Source: Marinobacter sp. DY40_1A1 (GTDB taxonomy: Bacteria; Pseudomonadota; Gammaproteobacteria; Pseudomonadales; Oleiphilaceae). From it: a stretch of 64,000 nucleotides of DNA. Under the pieces are notes generated by a model. That model worked only from the letters and a program-made list of their open reading frames with translations, was not told where the DNA came from and made no database searches. The position numbers and the translations under genes were made by a program. Below are positions 20,837 through 28,770 of this stretch, piece after piece (position 1 is the stretch's first letter; each line of letters begins with the position of its first letter). The stretch covers positions 248,001 to 312,000 of the forward strand of contig NZ_VCHA01000002.1 of the NCBI RefSeq assembly GCF_016597815.1, given 5' to 3'.

Positions 20837-21984
20837 TCAGCTGGCTCCCGGGCGCGAACCCAGTAGATACCATCCAGTTCGATCGGCTGAAAGCGCTGGT
20901 AGAATTCCGCCAGTGTGGCCTCCGGATCCAGTTCCGAAAAGGCTTCCGGGTGAAACCAGCGGGCCAGTGCTTGAACGGCGATCACATTCATCGGGGTATT
21001 GTAAAAGTGGTGCCAAATGGCCATCGCGTGGCCTTCGCGGATGGGTTCTACCGCTCGCAGTCCGGGTCTGTCAGTGGCTTGTGCCAGTGAGGCCCGGGCT
21101 GTCGCCGTATCGATACCAGCGCCCAGCATCACGTAGCTGTAGTCGGATTCCGAGGTGGTGTATTTGCGGGAGCCGATAGCGGTCGCCACATAGTAGTCCG
21201 GCGGGTTGCTGATCAGGTATTCCAGGTTCAGCACCCCGCTCACACCCGGCACCTTCCCTTCCGCCACGTTGCGCGCGCCCGCGGCCTTGAGAAAATGCCC
21301 CATCATGCCTTCCACCATGGTTTCACAGCAGCTGTCGTGCAGTCCCAAACGGCTATGGAGGAAGACGCTCGGCCAGTCAGTTTCGGGAATCTGCACAACC
21401 ACATCGGTCACCTTTGCCAGTTCCCGCTGGTAAAACCGGTTGAACGTTTGCGCTTCCTCCTGTCGCCCGAGCACCTCACCCAGAAGCGCCATGCTTTTGG
21501 GTGTATTCACCAAGGGGTTCTGGCGGAAGTCAATGAACACCACAACTACACCGGCTCGCTGAAGCTGATCAATCAACATCTTGTTACGGGCGCCAGGGCC
21601 GTGTCCCTCCAGGCTGAAGATAGCCAGATCAGCACCCAGACCAAGCACGCTTTCCAGGCTAAAGCTGTCGGCCGAGGTGTGCCCCACCCGGGGCACATCC
21701 GCCAGTGCCGGGAAGGCTTTCAGGTACTGGGCGTAACCGCCCGGATCGGTCATCTCGAAATCTGGCAGCATACCGGCCAAGCGGTCGGGTAGCGCGTCTC
21801 CGTCCAGTATGGCAAGCGCCGGGATATAGCGGCTTTCACCCAGCACGATCCGATTCACCTCACTTGGCAACTCAACCGAACGACCTGCTAAATCAGTGAC
21901 CGTGCGGGCAGCCAGAGAGAGGTCAGCCCACAAACAGAAAAGGCCGCCCACCAGGGCGGCTATGCATCGAATGCGTAACATCAT
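20833..21984 (-). CDS. Iron-complex ABC transporter substrate-binding protein (TroA/FepB-like)
   Basis: A 383-residue periplasmic binding protein of class III. A signal peptide (CIAALVGGLFCLWADLSLAA) precedes the typical RTVTDLAGRSVELP opening. Later motifs LAIFSLEG, VVFIDFRQNPLVNTPKSMALLGEVLG and the C-terminal IWHHFYNTPMNVIAVQALARWFHPEAF are those of iron-complex binding proteins. The start is ATG 21984 or the adjacent ATG 21981, with GAGG upstream; a TTG three codons earlier is less likely. The gene begins 5 bp after the receptor stop. The ligand (heme or siderophore) is not determined by sequence. Confidence 0.9.
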   Translation of the reverse strand: MMLRIRCIAALVGGLFCLWADLSLAARTVTDLAGRSVELPSEVNRIVLGESRYIPALAILDGDALPDRLAGMLPDFEMTDPGGYAQYLKAFPALADVPRVGHTSADSFSLESVLGLGADLAIFSLEGHGPGARNKMLIDQLQRAGVVVVFIDFRQNPLVNTPKSMALLGEVLGRQEEAQTFNRFYQRELAKVTDVVVQIPETDWPSVFLHSRLGLHDSCCETMVEGMMGHFLKAAGARNVAEGKVPGVSGVLNLEYLISNPPDYYVATAIGSRKYTTSESDYSYVMLGAGIDTATARASLAQATDRPGLRAVEPIREGHAMAIWHHFYNTPMNVIAVQALARWFHPEAFSELDPEATLAEFYQRFQPIELDGIYWVRAREPAE

Positions 21985-21989
21985 CGGCC

Positions 21990-23957
21990 TCAAAAGCGCA
22001 TGGCCAAACCAAGGCGAATATCCCGACCGGGTGCGGGCATACCCACAACACCTTCGTATCCTGCTATGCCCTGATAATCGGCATTACTGGCATGGTCGAG
22101 GTATTGCTTGTCGCCAACATTCTTCACCGCCAGAGTCAGACGCAGATCTTCATTACCCGTTGGCAGCCAGTTCACGAACAGGTCGTGCACCCCGTAACCT
22201 GGCTTATCGATCGCGCCCACAGTGGTTTCAAGGTCGTCGATTCCCTGCACAAATTGGCCCTGCCACCCAAATTCCAGGTTATGGCTCCAGAGGTAGATCA
22301 GGTCAGCGACCCAGGTATCACCGATGGTATTGCCCAGCAGGTTATGCTCGTACACGGTCAAAGGCTGGCCATCGACTTCGGCGTCATTGCTGTGAAAACT
22401 CAAGCCGGCACTCAAGGCATTCCACTGGTAGCCGGTTGCAATGCGATAGCCGTCAGATTTCAGATCGCCAATGTTCCGGTAGATGGCAGGCCCGAACAGA
22501 ACATCGGCGATAGCATCCTTGATTTCAGACCGGTAAACCTCCGCCGACAGGGAGAAGTTCTGGTAAACATAATCAAAGCCCACTTCGGTGTTCTTCGCCC
22601 TTTCACCTTTGAGGTCAGGATCGTTCTGCGCAAGATCTACCTTGAAGGCGTCACGCGGCATAGGCCCGCGGAAAGCTTCGGCGTAGCCAGCTTTCAGCGT
22701 CAAACCATTCAGAACTTGCCAAGCCAGACTTGCATTCGGGCTAACGGCATCCTCACTGAATGTCTGGTCGTTGTTATCCTGCAAGTTGTAGTCGTCATAA
22801 CGGGCGCCTGCGCTGAGCAACAATTGCTGTGTAAGCCAAACGTCCGCTTGCAGGTATACGCCCAGGACATCACCGGTTTCTTCTTCGGCCCGCTTATCAG
22901 CTTCCCCACCGGCATTGACTTTGTCTTCACGGTAATCGACGCCGTAGGTCAGGCTGTGGCTGCCCAACTGGCTGGTATTGCGCAGATCCCCACCGATGCT
23001 GCGAGTAAAACCGAAGTACCGGCCCCAGCGATCTGCCACATTCTGCTCCAGCTCCGCTTTGCTCTGATACAAAGTGAATTCTGCGTCCAACCAGGGATTG
23101 CCTTCCGGCGCCACACCATAGTTAAGAGTGGTCGTATCCCGGCGGCCATCAAGGTCGTAGAGTTTATTGAAGCTGCTGACGGCCCACTGGGGGCGCTGCG
23201 GCCGCTCACCCTCATCGTTGCGGATTTCGTGGCTCAGACGCAGTGTTTGGCCATTGGCGAAGTGCCCCACCAGTTTCGCCATACCAACTTGTTGGCGGGC
23301 ATCAGTGCCGGGCACCTCGTCACCGTTACCGTCTTCATAACGCTCATGATCGCTCTGATTTACAGAAACCAGAGTGCTCCACTGATCGTTCAGGCGCCCA
23401 AAAATTGTGGTACTGGCACTGTAGCCTTTGGTGTTGGAGAAGGAACCCAGTTTGACCAAAGCACCGACAGTCTCACCTTCACGCAGGAGATCTTCCGGGT
23501 CTTTGGTAATAAAACGAATCGCCCCACCCAGAGCGCCGGCACCGGCCGTGGCTTTACCGGCACCGGTATCCACCTCCACTCGTTTCAGCAGGTCCGGATC
23601 AACCGCGATTCGGCCGGTATGGTGAAACAATACGCCTGCTTGAGTGGCACCATCCACGCTGACGTTCAGCAGTGGATCTTCCAAACCGCGAACGTAGACT
23701 TTCTGGGCGACGCCTACAGAGCTGCCTACACTCACCTCCGGCTCGCCGGCAAAGATATCTTCCAGATCGGCAGAGAGAAAACGCTCAATACTTTTAGCAT
23801 CCACCACTGCGTCGGCCTCTGCCTCACGCTCGGCTGTTACCTGTATCGTTTCCAGGGCAACGGGTTCAGCATACACAACAGGGCTGGATACAAGAGCCAA
23901 CCAAAGAGCACTGCGGCGAAAGTGTTTCGGTTGTGCGACTGTGGAAAAAACTGCCAT
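21990..23957 (-). CDS. TonB-dependent outer-membrane receptor (heme or siderophore)
   Basis: A 655-residue ligand-gated porin. A signal peptide ends at VVYA-EPVAL; the TonB box is probably ETIQVTAE. The plug domain carries VYVRGLEDPLLNVSVDG and GAGALGGAIRFITKDP. In the barrel, AEAFRGPMP with NDPDLKGE around residue 430 resembles the FRAP/NPNL motif pair of heme receptors, so heme is a fair guess, but a siderophore is not excluded. The barrel ends in GLAMRF, with a terminal Phe. ATG 23957 is preferred over TTG 23966 because GGAG is 10 bp from the ATG but only 1 bp from the TTG. A Fur-like box lies 20 bp upstream. Confidence 0.92.
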   Translation of the reverse strand: MAVFSTVAQPKHFRRSALWLALVSSPVVYAEPVALETIQVTAEREAEADAVVDAKSIERFLSADLEDIFAGEPEVSVGSSVGVAQKVYVRGLEDPLLNVSVDGATQAGVLFHHTGRIAVDPDLLKRVEVDTGAGKATAGAGALGGAIRFITKDPEDLLREGETVGALVKLGSFSNTKGYSASTTIFGRLNDQWSTLVSVNQSDHERYEDGNGDEVPGTDARQQVGMAKLVGHFANGQTLRLSHEIRNDEGERPQRPQWAVSSFNKLYDLDGRRDTTTLNYGVAPEGNPWLDAEFTLYQSKAELEQNVADRWGRYFGFTRSIGGDLRNTSQLGSHSLTYGVDYREDKVNAGGEADKRAEEETGDVLGVYLQADVWLTQQLLLSAGARYDDYNLQDNNDQTFSEDAVSPNASLAWQVLNGLTLKAGYAEAFRGPMPRDAFKVDLAQNDPDLKGERAKNTEVGFDYVYQNFSLSAEVYRSEIKDAIADVLFGPAIYRNIGDLKSDGYRIATGYQWNALSAGLSFHSNDAEVDGQPLTVYEHNLLGNTIGDTWVADLIYLWSHNLEFGWQGQFVQGIDDLETTVGAIDKPGYGVHDLFVNWLPTGNEDLRLTLAVKNVGDKQYLDHASNADYQGIAGYEGVVGMPAPGRDIRLGLAMRF

Positions 23958-23976
23958 AGCGACCAAACTCCATCAT

Positions 23977-23995
23977 GATAATGATTCGTATTTGG
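23977..23995 (-). promoter_or_regulatory. Fur-like box upstream of the TonB receptor
   Basis: On the minus strand the 19-mer CCAAATACGAATCATTATC agrees with the E. coli Fur consensus at 13 of 19 positions by eye; the right arm AATCATTATC is perfect. It sits 20-38 bp upstream of the receptor ATG, so Fe-Fur binding would cover the ribosome-proximal promoter area. Confidence 0.65.
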
Positions 23996-24080
23996 CATGC
24001 ATTCTCGATAACTTGTGTCGCTAAGGAAACCGGTTTTACATTTGTTACATCTGCTCTCGCTCTGTCACGTATCCATCGCT

Positions 24081-24785
24081 TTACAGAAAGCAGTAACCTT
24101 TGCCGTGTACGGTTTGCAGGCGGTCACTGGCCACCCCCGCCGCAACCAGCTTGCGGCGGATGCGGCTAAGATGCATATCCAGGCTGCGGTCGTACCGATT
24201 GAACTCTTTTTCGAGCACCACTTGGTACAGGTAGGGCTTGCTCAGAGGCTCTCGTTGATGCAGAACCAGAATCCAGAGCAAACGAAACTGAATGGGGGTG
24301 AGGCTCACCAGCCTCCCCTGGAAGCTTACCTGTAGCTTTTGCCGATCCAGTTGCAGCTCACCGAGTTGCAATGTTGATGGCTCAGCTCTTTGGTCGGTAT
24401 CGCCTCGCGTTCGTCGAAGCAGCGCCTCAATTCTCAGAAACAATTCGGTAAAGCTGAAAGGCTTGGGCAAACAGTCGTCGGCGCCTGCCCTATAGCCCAT
24501 GATGCGCTCGTCCTCTGCATCGCACGCAGTCAGCATCATGATTGGGGTTTGACTGGTTTTGCGAAGCCTTTTGAGCACTTCGAAACCCGTCATTTTTGGC
24601 AAAAGAATGTCAAGAAGGATTAAGTCGAACCGCTGGGCCAGAGCGGCAACCAACGCCTGATCACCGTCATGGCTTTGTAGTACTCGATACCCGCGGGAGG
24701 ACAGCTCGCTTGCCAACTGCCCCCTCAGGACCGGGTTATTTTCGGCAATCAGGATCTTTGGGTTGTTATTGGCAGGCACAGCCAT
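24081..24785 (-). CDS. OmpR-family response regulator, orphan, with altered acidic pocket
   Basis: A 234-residue two-domain regulator. The receiver has the phosphoacceptor Asp in LILLDILLPKMTG, Thr in MMLTA and Lys in CLPKPFS; the C-terminal winged helix includes LTPIQFRLLWILV, RSLDMHLSRIRRKL and VHGKGYCFL. The usual acidic pair (E-D) near the N-terminus reads ILIAENNP, so one metal-binding Asp is Asn. No sensor kinase is encoded next to it. It lies 123 bp upstream of the TonB receptor on the same strand, behind its own Fur-like box, suggesting an iron-related role (inference). Confidence 0.9.
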   Translation of the reverse strand: MAVPANNNPKILIAENNPVLRGQLASELSSRGYRVLQSHDGDQALVAALAQRFDLILLDILLPKMTGFEVLKRLRKTSQTPIMMLTACDAEDERIMGYRAGADDCLPKPFSFTELFLRIEALLRRTRGDTDQRAEPSTLQLGELQLDRQKLQVSFQGRLVSLTPIQFRLLWILVLHQREPLSKPYLYQVVLEKEFNRYDRSLDMHLSRIRRKLVAAGVASDRLQTVHGKGYCFL

Positions 24786-24805
24786 CTAATGATACCGGAT
24801 ATCAA

Positions 24806-24826
24806 ATGATAATGAGTATCATACGC
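24806..24826 (-). promoter_or_regulatory. Fur-like box / palindrome upstream of the orphan regulator
   Basis: ATGATA-ATGAG-TATCAT (24806-24822) is a perfect 6-bp inverted repeat, and GATAATGAGTATCATACGC (24808-24826) matches the Fur consensus at 14 of 19 positions by eye. It lies 21 bp upstream of the regulator start, in the short gap before the DUF4202 gene. Confidence 0.65.
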
Positions 24827-24855
24827 ACCAGATAAAAGCGCCTCAAGTGTCGTGT

Positions 24856-25470
24856 TTAATCACCTGTCTCAGAGGTCAATGCTTCCTGTAACAACGCCTG
24901 CAGATGGCTTGGCAGGTTCACTGCCAGCGCCAAGGCCCGCTCATGGGCCCGCTGCGACATTTTGCCCCAGGTTCGTCGCACAATCCGGAGCCATTTTTCC
25001 CGATCATATTCCGCGTTATCCGCATAGAACTGGGCAAAATACTTCTCGAGAAACACCATACAGGCGACGTCTTCCAGCAGTTGTGTGTCTGCGTCTTTAC
25101 GCAACTCCCGCTTGGTCACAATCACCTCAACCCGCTCACATTCGCTCTCGGGGTAGCCACACTCCGCCATAATCTCAGCGGCCCTGCGCCCGTGCATGCG
25201 CCCACAGGCCAGACGCCACTCGTAATAGGACTTTCGGCCCTCCGGGTAATCACTGCGGGGCATCTTCCAGCGTTCAAGATGCTGGGCACGGCAGGCTATC
25301 TGCACTCGTTCGGAGGGGGCTGGCTCCAGCTCATACAGCCAGCGAGTCATGTGCAAACTGTAGGCATATTCCCTTGGTATGGACTCGCCTGCTACAACCT
25401 CCTCATTCGGGTCTGCGCGATTTGCACCATCAATCGCATCCAGAACACATTTAAGAGATGCCTCACTCAT
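24856..25470 (-). CDS. DUF4202 domain-containing protein
   Basis: A 204-residue soluble protein of the DUF4202 family; function unknown. Recognisable family segments are CRAQHLERWKMPRSDYPEGR, KSYYEWRLACGRMHGRRAAEIM, LRKDADTQLLEDVACMVFLEKYFAQF and RRTWGKMSQRAHERAL. The many paired His/Asp/Glu residues suggest a metal-binding helical fold, but that is speculation. The start is ATG 25470, with AAAGGAGA 7 bp upstream. It is divergent from the diguanylate cyclase gene across a 96-bp gap. Confidence 0.85.
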   Translation of the reverse strand: MSEASLKCVLDAIDGANRADPNEEVVAGESIPREYAYSLHMTRWLYELEPAPSERVQIACRAQHLERWKMPRSDYPEGRKSYYEWRLACGRMHGRRAAEIMAECGYPESECERVEVIVTKRELRKDADTQLLEDVACMVFLEKYFAQFYADNAEYDREKWLRIVRRTWGKMSQRAHERALALAVNLPSHLQALLQEALTSETGD

Positions 25471-25566
25471 ACTGTCTCCTTTTACGACACAATTACCCCT
25501 CAAGGGCTATTGCGCCGAACCTCGTATTATCTGATGATCAAAACTACTGGCAGCCGGATAAAGACC

Positions 25567-26751
25567 ATGGTGAATATTTCAATCCCCAAAACACCATATA
25601 GAAAGGTCCCGGCCCCATGGCGCGCGGCCTATGAGGCGCATATCCAGATAGTAGAACGACAAGTTGCCGTTGTTGCGGCTTGGGTGCTATTGATCACCGT
25701 GGTTTTTTATCAGTTTACCCGCCAGTTGCGCCTTGGCCACAACGCTGACGTGTGGCTGACCGAGGCGGCGTGCCGGTTACCGGTTTTGCTATGCGCATTG
25801 CTCACGCTCGTCTCCCACTACACCGGAAAACCCAGATGCCAGAGCCGCTATCTGCTCCGAGCCATGGGGCTCTCGGTGATGACCATGATACTGTCACTGT
25901 TTCTGGTTCACTACAGTGGGCAGCATGAAAATATTTATCAAGTAACCAACGGAATGGTTATCAGCTTTTTCGGGGTTACCGTTCTCTCAGTTAGAGGCCC
26001 AAAAGAGTTTTGGCTCCTGTTCGCGGTGCCGCTGGCCATTTTTGTACCCGTGGCGCTGGCAATGGGCATTGCTACAAAGGCACTGCTTCCCTTTTTGTTT
26101 GACCCGATGGTTATGATGGTTATTGGCTTCGTGCTCAGTGAAGCACTGAGGCAACTCCGGAAAGGTGAGTTTCTGGCCCGGCAACAACTCAGGGAACAGG
26201 CGACAACCGACCAACTGACCGGGTTACTGAATCGACGCGCCATGCTCCAGCTGCTGGAGCAGGAACACGCCAGGGCGCAGCGCTACGGCGCCACTTATAG
26301 CCTTATTCTTGGTGATCTGGACCGGTTCAAAGGGGTAAACGACCGCTACGGCCACAATATTGGTGACATCGTGCTTCAGGAAACCGCTCACAGGCTAAAA
26401 CGTCAAATTCGCGCCGAGGATGCCTTATGTCGCTGGGGTGGCGAAGAATTCCTTATACTTTTACCACAGACGAGTCTGGATGGCGCCCTGCATGTAGCCG
26501 AGAAGGCTCGTCTTGCCCTGGCAGACGAGCCCATGGAAGCCGGAGAGCACAGCATTCATCAAACCATTAGCCTGGGAATGACGAGCTGCCAGGGGGTCAA
26601 TGACATTGAAAGCGCCATAAAGCGTGCCGATGATGCTTTGTACCTCGCCAAAGAAAATGGGCGCAACCGCATTGAAGTGATAGCTGCGCCTGGCTCGGAG
26701 CCGGCTGTAACCGCAGACGATATCAAGCCTGCGCAGACGGGCGCGCCTTGA
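25567..26751 (+). CDS. Membrane-bound diguanylate cyclase (GGDEF)
   Basis: A 394-residue protein with about five or six hydrophobic segments in residues 30-195 and a C-terminal GGDEF domain from about residue 215. The catalytic loop reads RWGGEEFLILLP, the TTDQLTGLLNRRAM opening is intact, and an allosteric I-site RAED lies five residues before GGEEF, so active and product-inhibited c-di-GMP synthesis is predicted. ATG 25567 is chosen; ATG 25534 is in frame and possible. The frame extends far upstream antisense to the DUF4202 gene, which is not credible coding sequence. The membrane part has no recognised sensor family. Confidence 0.9.
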   Translation: MVNISIPKTPYRKVPAPWRAAYEAHIQIVERQVAVVAAWVLLITVVFYQFTRQLRLGHNADVWLTEAACRLPVLLCALLTLVSHYTGKPRCQSRYLLRAMGLSVMTMILSLFLVHYSGQHENIYQVTNGMVISFFGVTVLSVRGPKEFWLLFAVPLAIFVPVALAMGIATKALLPFLFDPMVMMVIGFVLSEALRQLRKGEFLARQQLREQATTDQLTGLLNRRAMLQLLEQEHARAQRYGATYSLILGDLDRFKGVNDRYGHNIGDIVLQETAHRLKRQIRAEDALCRWGGEEFLILLPQTSLDGALHVAEKARLALADEPMEAGEHSIHQTISLGMTSCQGVNDIESAIKRADDALYLAKENGRNRIEVIAAPGSEPAVTADDIKPAQTGAP

Positions 26752-27340
26752 TACGGTCATACCATGCTTGAAGATGGGCATGCTCCGGCAGGATGCGGAT
26801 ATTCACTACACGGGCGAAGGCTACAGTAGTGAACGCGTTTATATCAGCAGCGGTTAACCGGTCGCAGCAGAGATATTCCTTGTCCGCGAGGTGATTGTTC
26901 AGAAATGCCATAAACTTTCCAACACTCTTCCCGCAGTCTTCACCCCACTCCTTGATCGGGTTCATTCTGTCTTTGAAATAGCCACTGGTGTGCTGAAAGC
27001 ACATGCCTGTTGGCATAAAGAAGTAGAACTCCACCCATCTGACCCACTGCTCAATCAGCGCTTTCTCCAGCGGAGTATCTCCCAGCAGAGTGGGCGTTTC
27101 CGGATAGCTTTCTTCAAAATAACGGCAAATGGCCATGGTTTCGGCAATGCAGGTGCCGTCGTCCAGCTCCATCACCGGCACTTTCTTCATAGGGTTGCGT
27201 GCCACGTACTCCGGCGTCAGGTTTTCGCCCTTCTGCAGGTCAATCTCGATGAATTCGGCTTTCTCAAGCAGCCCTTTTTCTGCCATGAACATGCGTACGC
27301 GGCGAGGATTCGGTGCGGTTTTTGTTTCGAAAATTTTCAT
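26723..27340 (-). CDS. Glutathione S-transferase family protein
   Basis: A 205-residue thioredoxin-fold/helical GST. The N-terminal domain has KIFETKTAPNPRRVRMFMAEKG, NPMKKVPVMELDDG with the cis-proline, and the glutathione-contacting CIAETMAICRYFEE; the C-terminal domain has the LTAADINAF N-capping motif. The start is ATG 27340, with GGAG 9 bp upstream; the frame continues upstream without family residues. It overlaps the 3' end of the diguanylate cyclase gene by 29 bp in convergent orientation. The substrate is unknown. Confidence 0.9.
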   Translation of the reverse strand: MKIFETKTAPNPRRVRMFMAEKGLLEKAEFIEIDLQKGENLTPEYVARNPMKKVPVMELDDGTCIAETMAICRYFEESYPETPTLLGDTPLEKALIEQWVRWVEFYFFMPTGMCFQHTSGYFKDRMNPIKEWGEDCGKSVGKFMAFLNNHLADKEYLCCDRLTAADINAFTTVAFARVVNIRILPEHAHLQAWYDRIKARPSAQA

Positions 27341-27682
27341 TATTATCAGCTCCGTTCCGGAAAAGCAGGATGAATCAAAGTTAAAAGCCTTCGAGAGATT
27401 GGCCCGAAAAAAGGGTTGCGTCAAGCAACTGGCCAGAAGCCCCAACAGCGGTCCGGATACGTCCTCATAAATGCCACATTTTTGTTAAAACCTTGTAACT
27501 GAGCTCAGGACCCTTATGCTTATAGCTACGTAGTAACCGAGATGAATCGTTTTGCCCTACTCCCGGCCTTGCCAGAAAACTGCAAATCAGAGAGCCGTTC
27601 CCGGTTACTCCATATCAGTAATACAACAACCCATAAAACAACTGATACCCGATTTCACCAACCCTCAAACGGAGAAGTGACT
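27341..27682 (+). promoter_or_regulatory. 342-bp intergenic region with a predicted promoter for the betaine transporter
   Basis: A divergent gap between the GST and the betaine-binding protein. TTGTAA (27493-27498) and TATGCT (27515-27520) with a 16-bp spacer form a possible sigma-70 promoter reading toward the transporter, leaving an untranslated leader of about 155 nt. An open frame in phase with the binding protein starts at 27542 but encodes no signal-peptide-like sequence, so it is taken as non-coding leader. No convincing repressor palindrome was seen. Confidence 0.4.
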
Positions 27683-28648
27683 ATGCGAAAGCTTACGTCT
27701 GCTGCACTGCTATGTGCGCTATCTGTGCCCGCCATGGCACAAGCCAACTGTGGCGAAGTTTCCATTACAGAAATGAACTGGGCTTCCAATACAGTGGTCA
27801 CCAACGTAGCCAAGTTCATCATGGAACAAGGTTATGGCTGCGACGTGTCAGTCATCCCGTCAGACACAGTCCCGGCTGTGACGTCGGTTGCAGAAAACGG
27901 CGAACCCGACATTGTCACCGAACTGTGGTTGAACTCGGCCGGCGAGGCGTACCTGCGCCTCGAAGAAGAAGGCAAAATTGAGCGGCTGGCTAAAGTACTG
28001 GACCCCGGCGGCGAAGAAGGATGGTGGCTGCCCACCTACCTGGTTGAAAAACACCCTGAGTTGAAGACCATTGAGGGCGTGATGGCCAACCCCGAACTGG
28101 TAGGCTCGCGCTTCAACAACTGCCCGGACGGCTGGGGCTGCAGAATTGTAAACGACAACCTGATTCGAGCCATGGATCTTGAAAAATCCGGTATCGATGT
28201 ATTCAACCATGGTTCCGGCGAAACCCTCGCTTCTTCAATGGCATCTGCCGTACAAAAAGAAGAACCATGGTTCGGCTATTACTGGGGCCCCACCGTGCCT
28301 ATGGGCAAGTACGACATGACCCGTGTAAAGCTCGGCGATTACAAGCAGAAGGTGCACGAGAAAAACCAGAACGCCAACGCCGACAACCCGGGTGTTTCCG
28401 AGTTCCCGGCGGCAACGGTTCTTACATCAGTCACTACCGACTTCAAGAAACGCGAGCCTGAAGTGACCGCAATGCTCAGCAAAATGACGTTCAAAACAGA
28501 CACCATGAGTGGCCTTCTGGCATGGATGGACTCCAATAACGCATCCGCGGAAGAAGCAGCGGTGTATTTCCTGAGCACCCACCGCGAAGAATGGTCTGAC
28601 TGGCTGAACGATGAAGCCAGAACAAAGCTTGCTGCTATTCTTGAATAA
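27683..28648 (+). CDS. Glycine betaine/choline-type ABC substrate-binding protein
   Basis: Periplasmic binding protein of the ProX/OpuAC family, 321 residues. A signal peptide MRKLTSAALLCALSVPAMAQA is followed by CGEVSITEMNWASNTVV. Features of the family include the DTVPAVTSVAENGEPDIVTELW strand and the aromatic-rich EEPWFGYYWGPT segment that builds cation-pi boxes for quaternary amines. ATG 27683 has GGAGAAG upstream. The first gene of a three-gene transporter (binding protein, permease, ATPase). Betaine, choline or proline betaine cannot be separated by sequence; osmoprotection fits a marine habitat. Confidence 0.9.
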   Translation: MRKLTSAALLCALSVPAMAQANCGEVSITEMNWASNTVVTNVAKFIMEQGYGCDVSVIPSDTVPAVTSVAENGEPDIVTELWLNSAGEAYLRLEEEGKIERLAKVLDPGGEEGWWLPTYLVEKHPELKTIEGVMANPELVGSRFNNCPDGWGCRIVNDNLIRAMDLEKSGIDVFNHGSGETLASSMASAVQKEEPWFGYYWGPTVPMGKYDMTRVKLGDYKQKVHEKNQNANADNPGVSEFPAATVLTSVTTDFKKREPEVTAMLSKMTFKTDTMSGLLAWMDSNNASAEEAAVYFLSTHREEWSDWLNDEARTKLAAILE

Positions 28649-28664
28649 CTGACAGCCCCGCCCT

Positions 28665-28702
28665 TGCCCGGGTGCAGCATTTGCAAAAATCTGCCCCGGG
28701 CA
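28665..28702 (+). other. Intercistronic stem-loop after the betaine-binding protein
   Basis: TGCCCGGG (28665-28672) pairs with CCCGGGCA (28695-28702) across a 22-nt loop and is not followed by a U-run. Its position between binding protein and permease is that of hairpins which protect the upstream message and lower permease expression in other ABC operons. Confidence 0.5.
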
Positions 28703-28770
28703 CACCTGTTAATGAGAACAACTGAATCTGTGGCGTATGGCTCCCCATGCGCAGAAGAGGCTAAACAAAG

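Noticed and set aside
22092..23978. 628-codon plus-strand open frame opposite the TonB receptor
   Set aside because: The receptor on the minus strand is unmistakable (plug, FRGP, terminal Phe); the antisense frame has no ribosome site or recognisable domain.
24904..25566. N-terminal extension of the diguanylate cyclase frame
   Set aside because: It is entirely antisense to DUF4202, and the protein begins naturally at 25567 just before its first membrane helix.
27542..27682. Extra 47 codons before the betaine-binding protein
   Set aside because: A clean signal peptide and ribosome site define ATG 27683; the upstream residues would bury the signal peptide internally.
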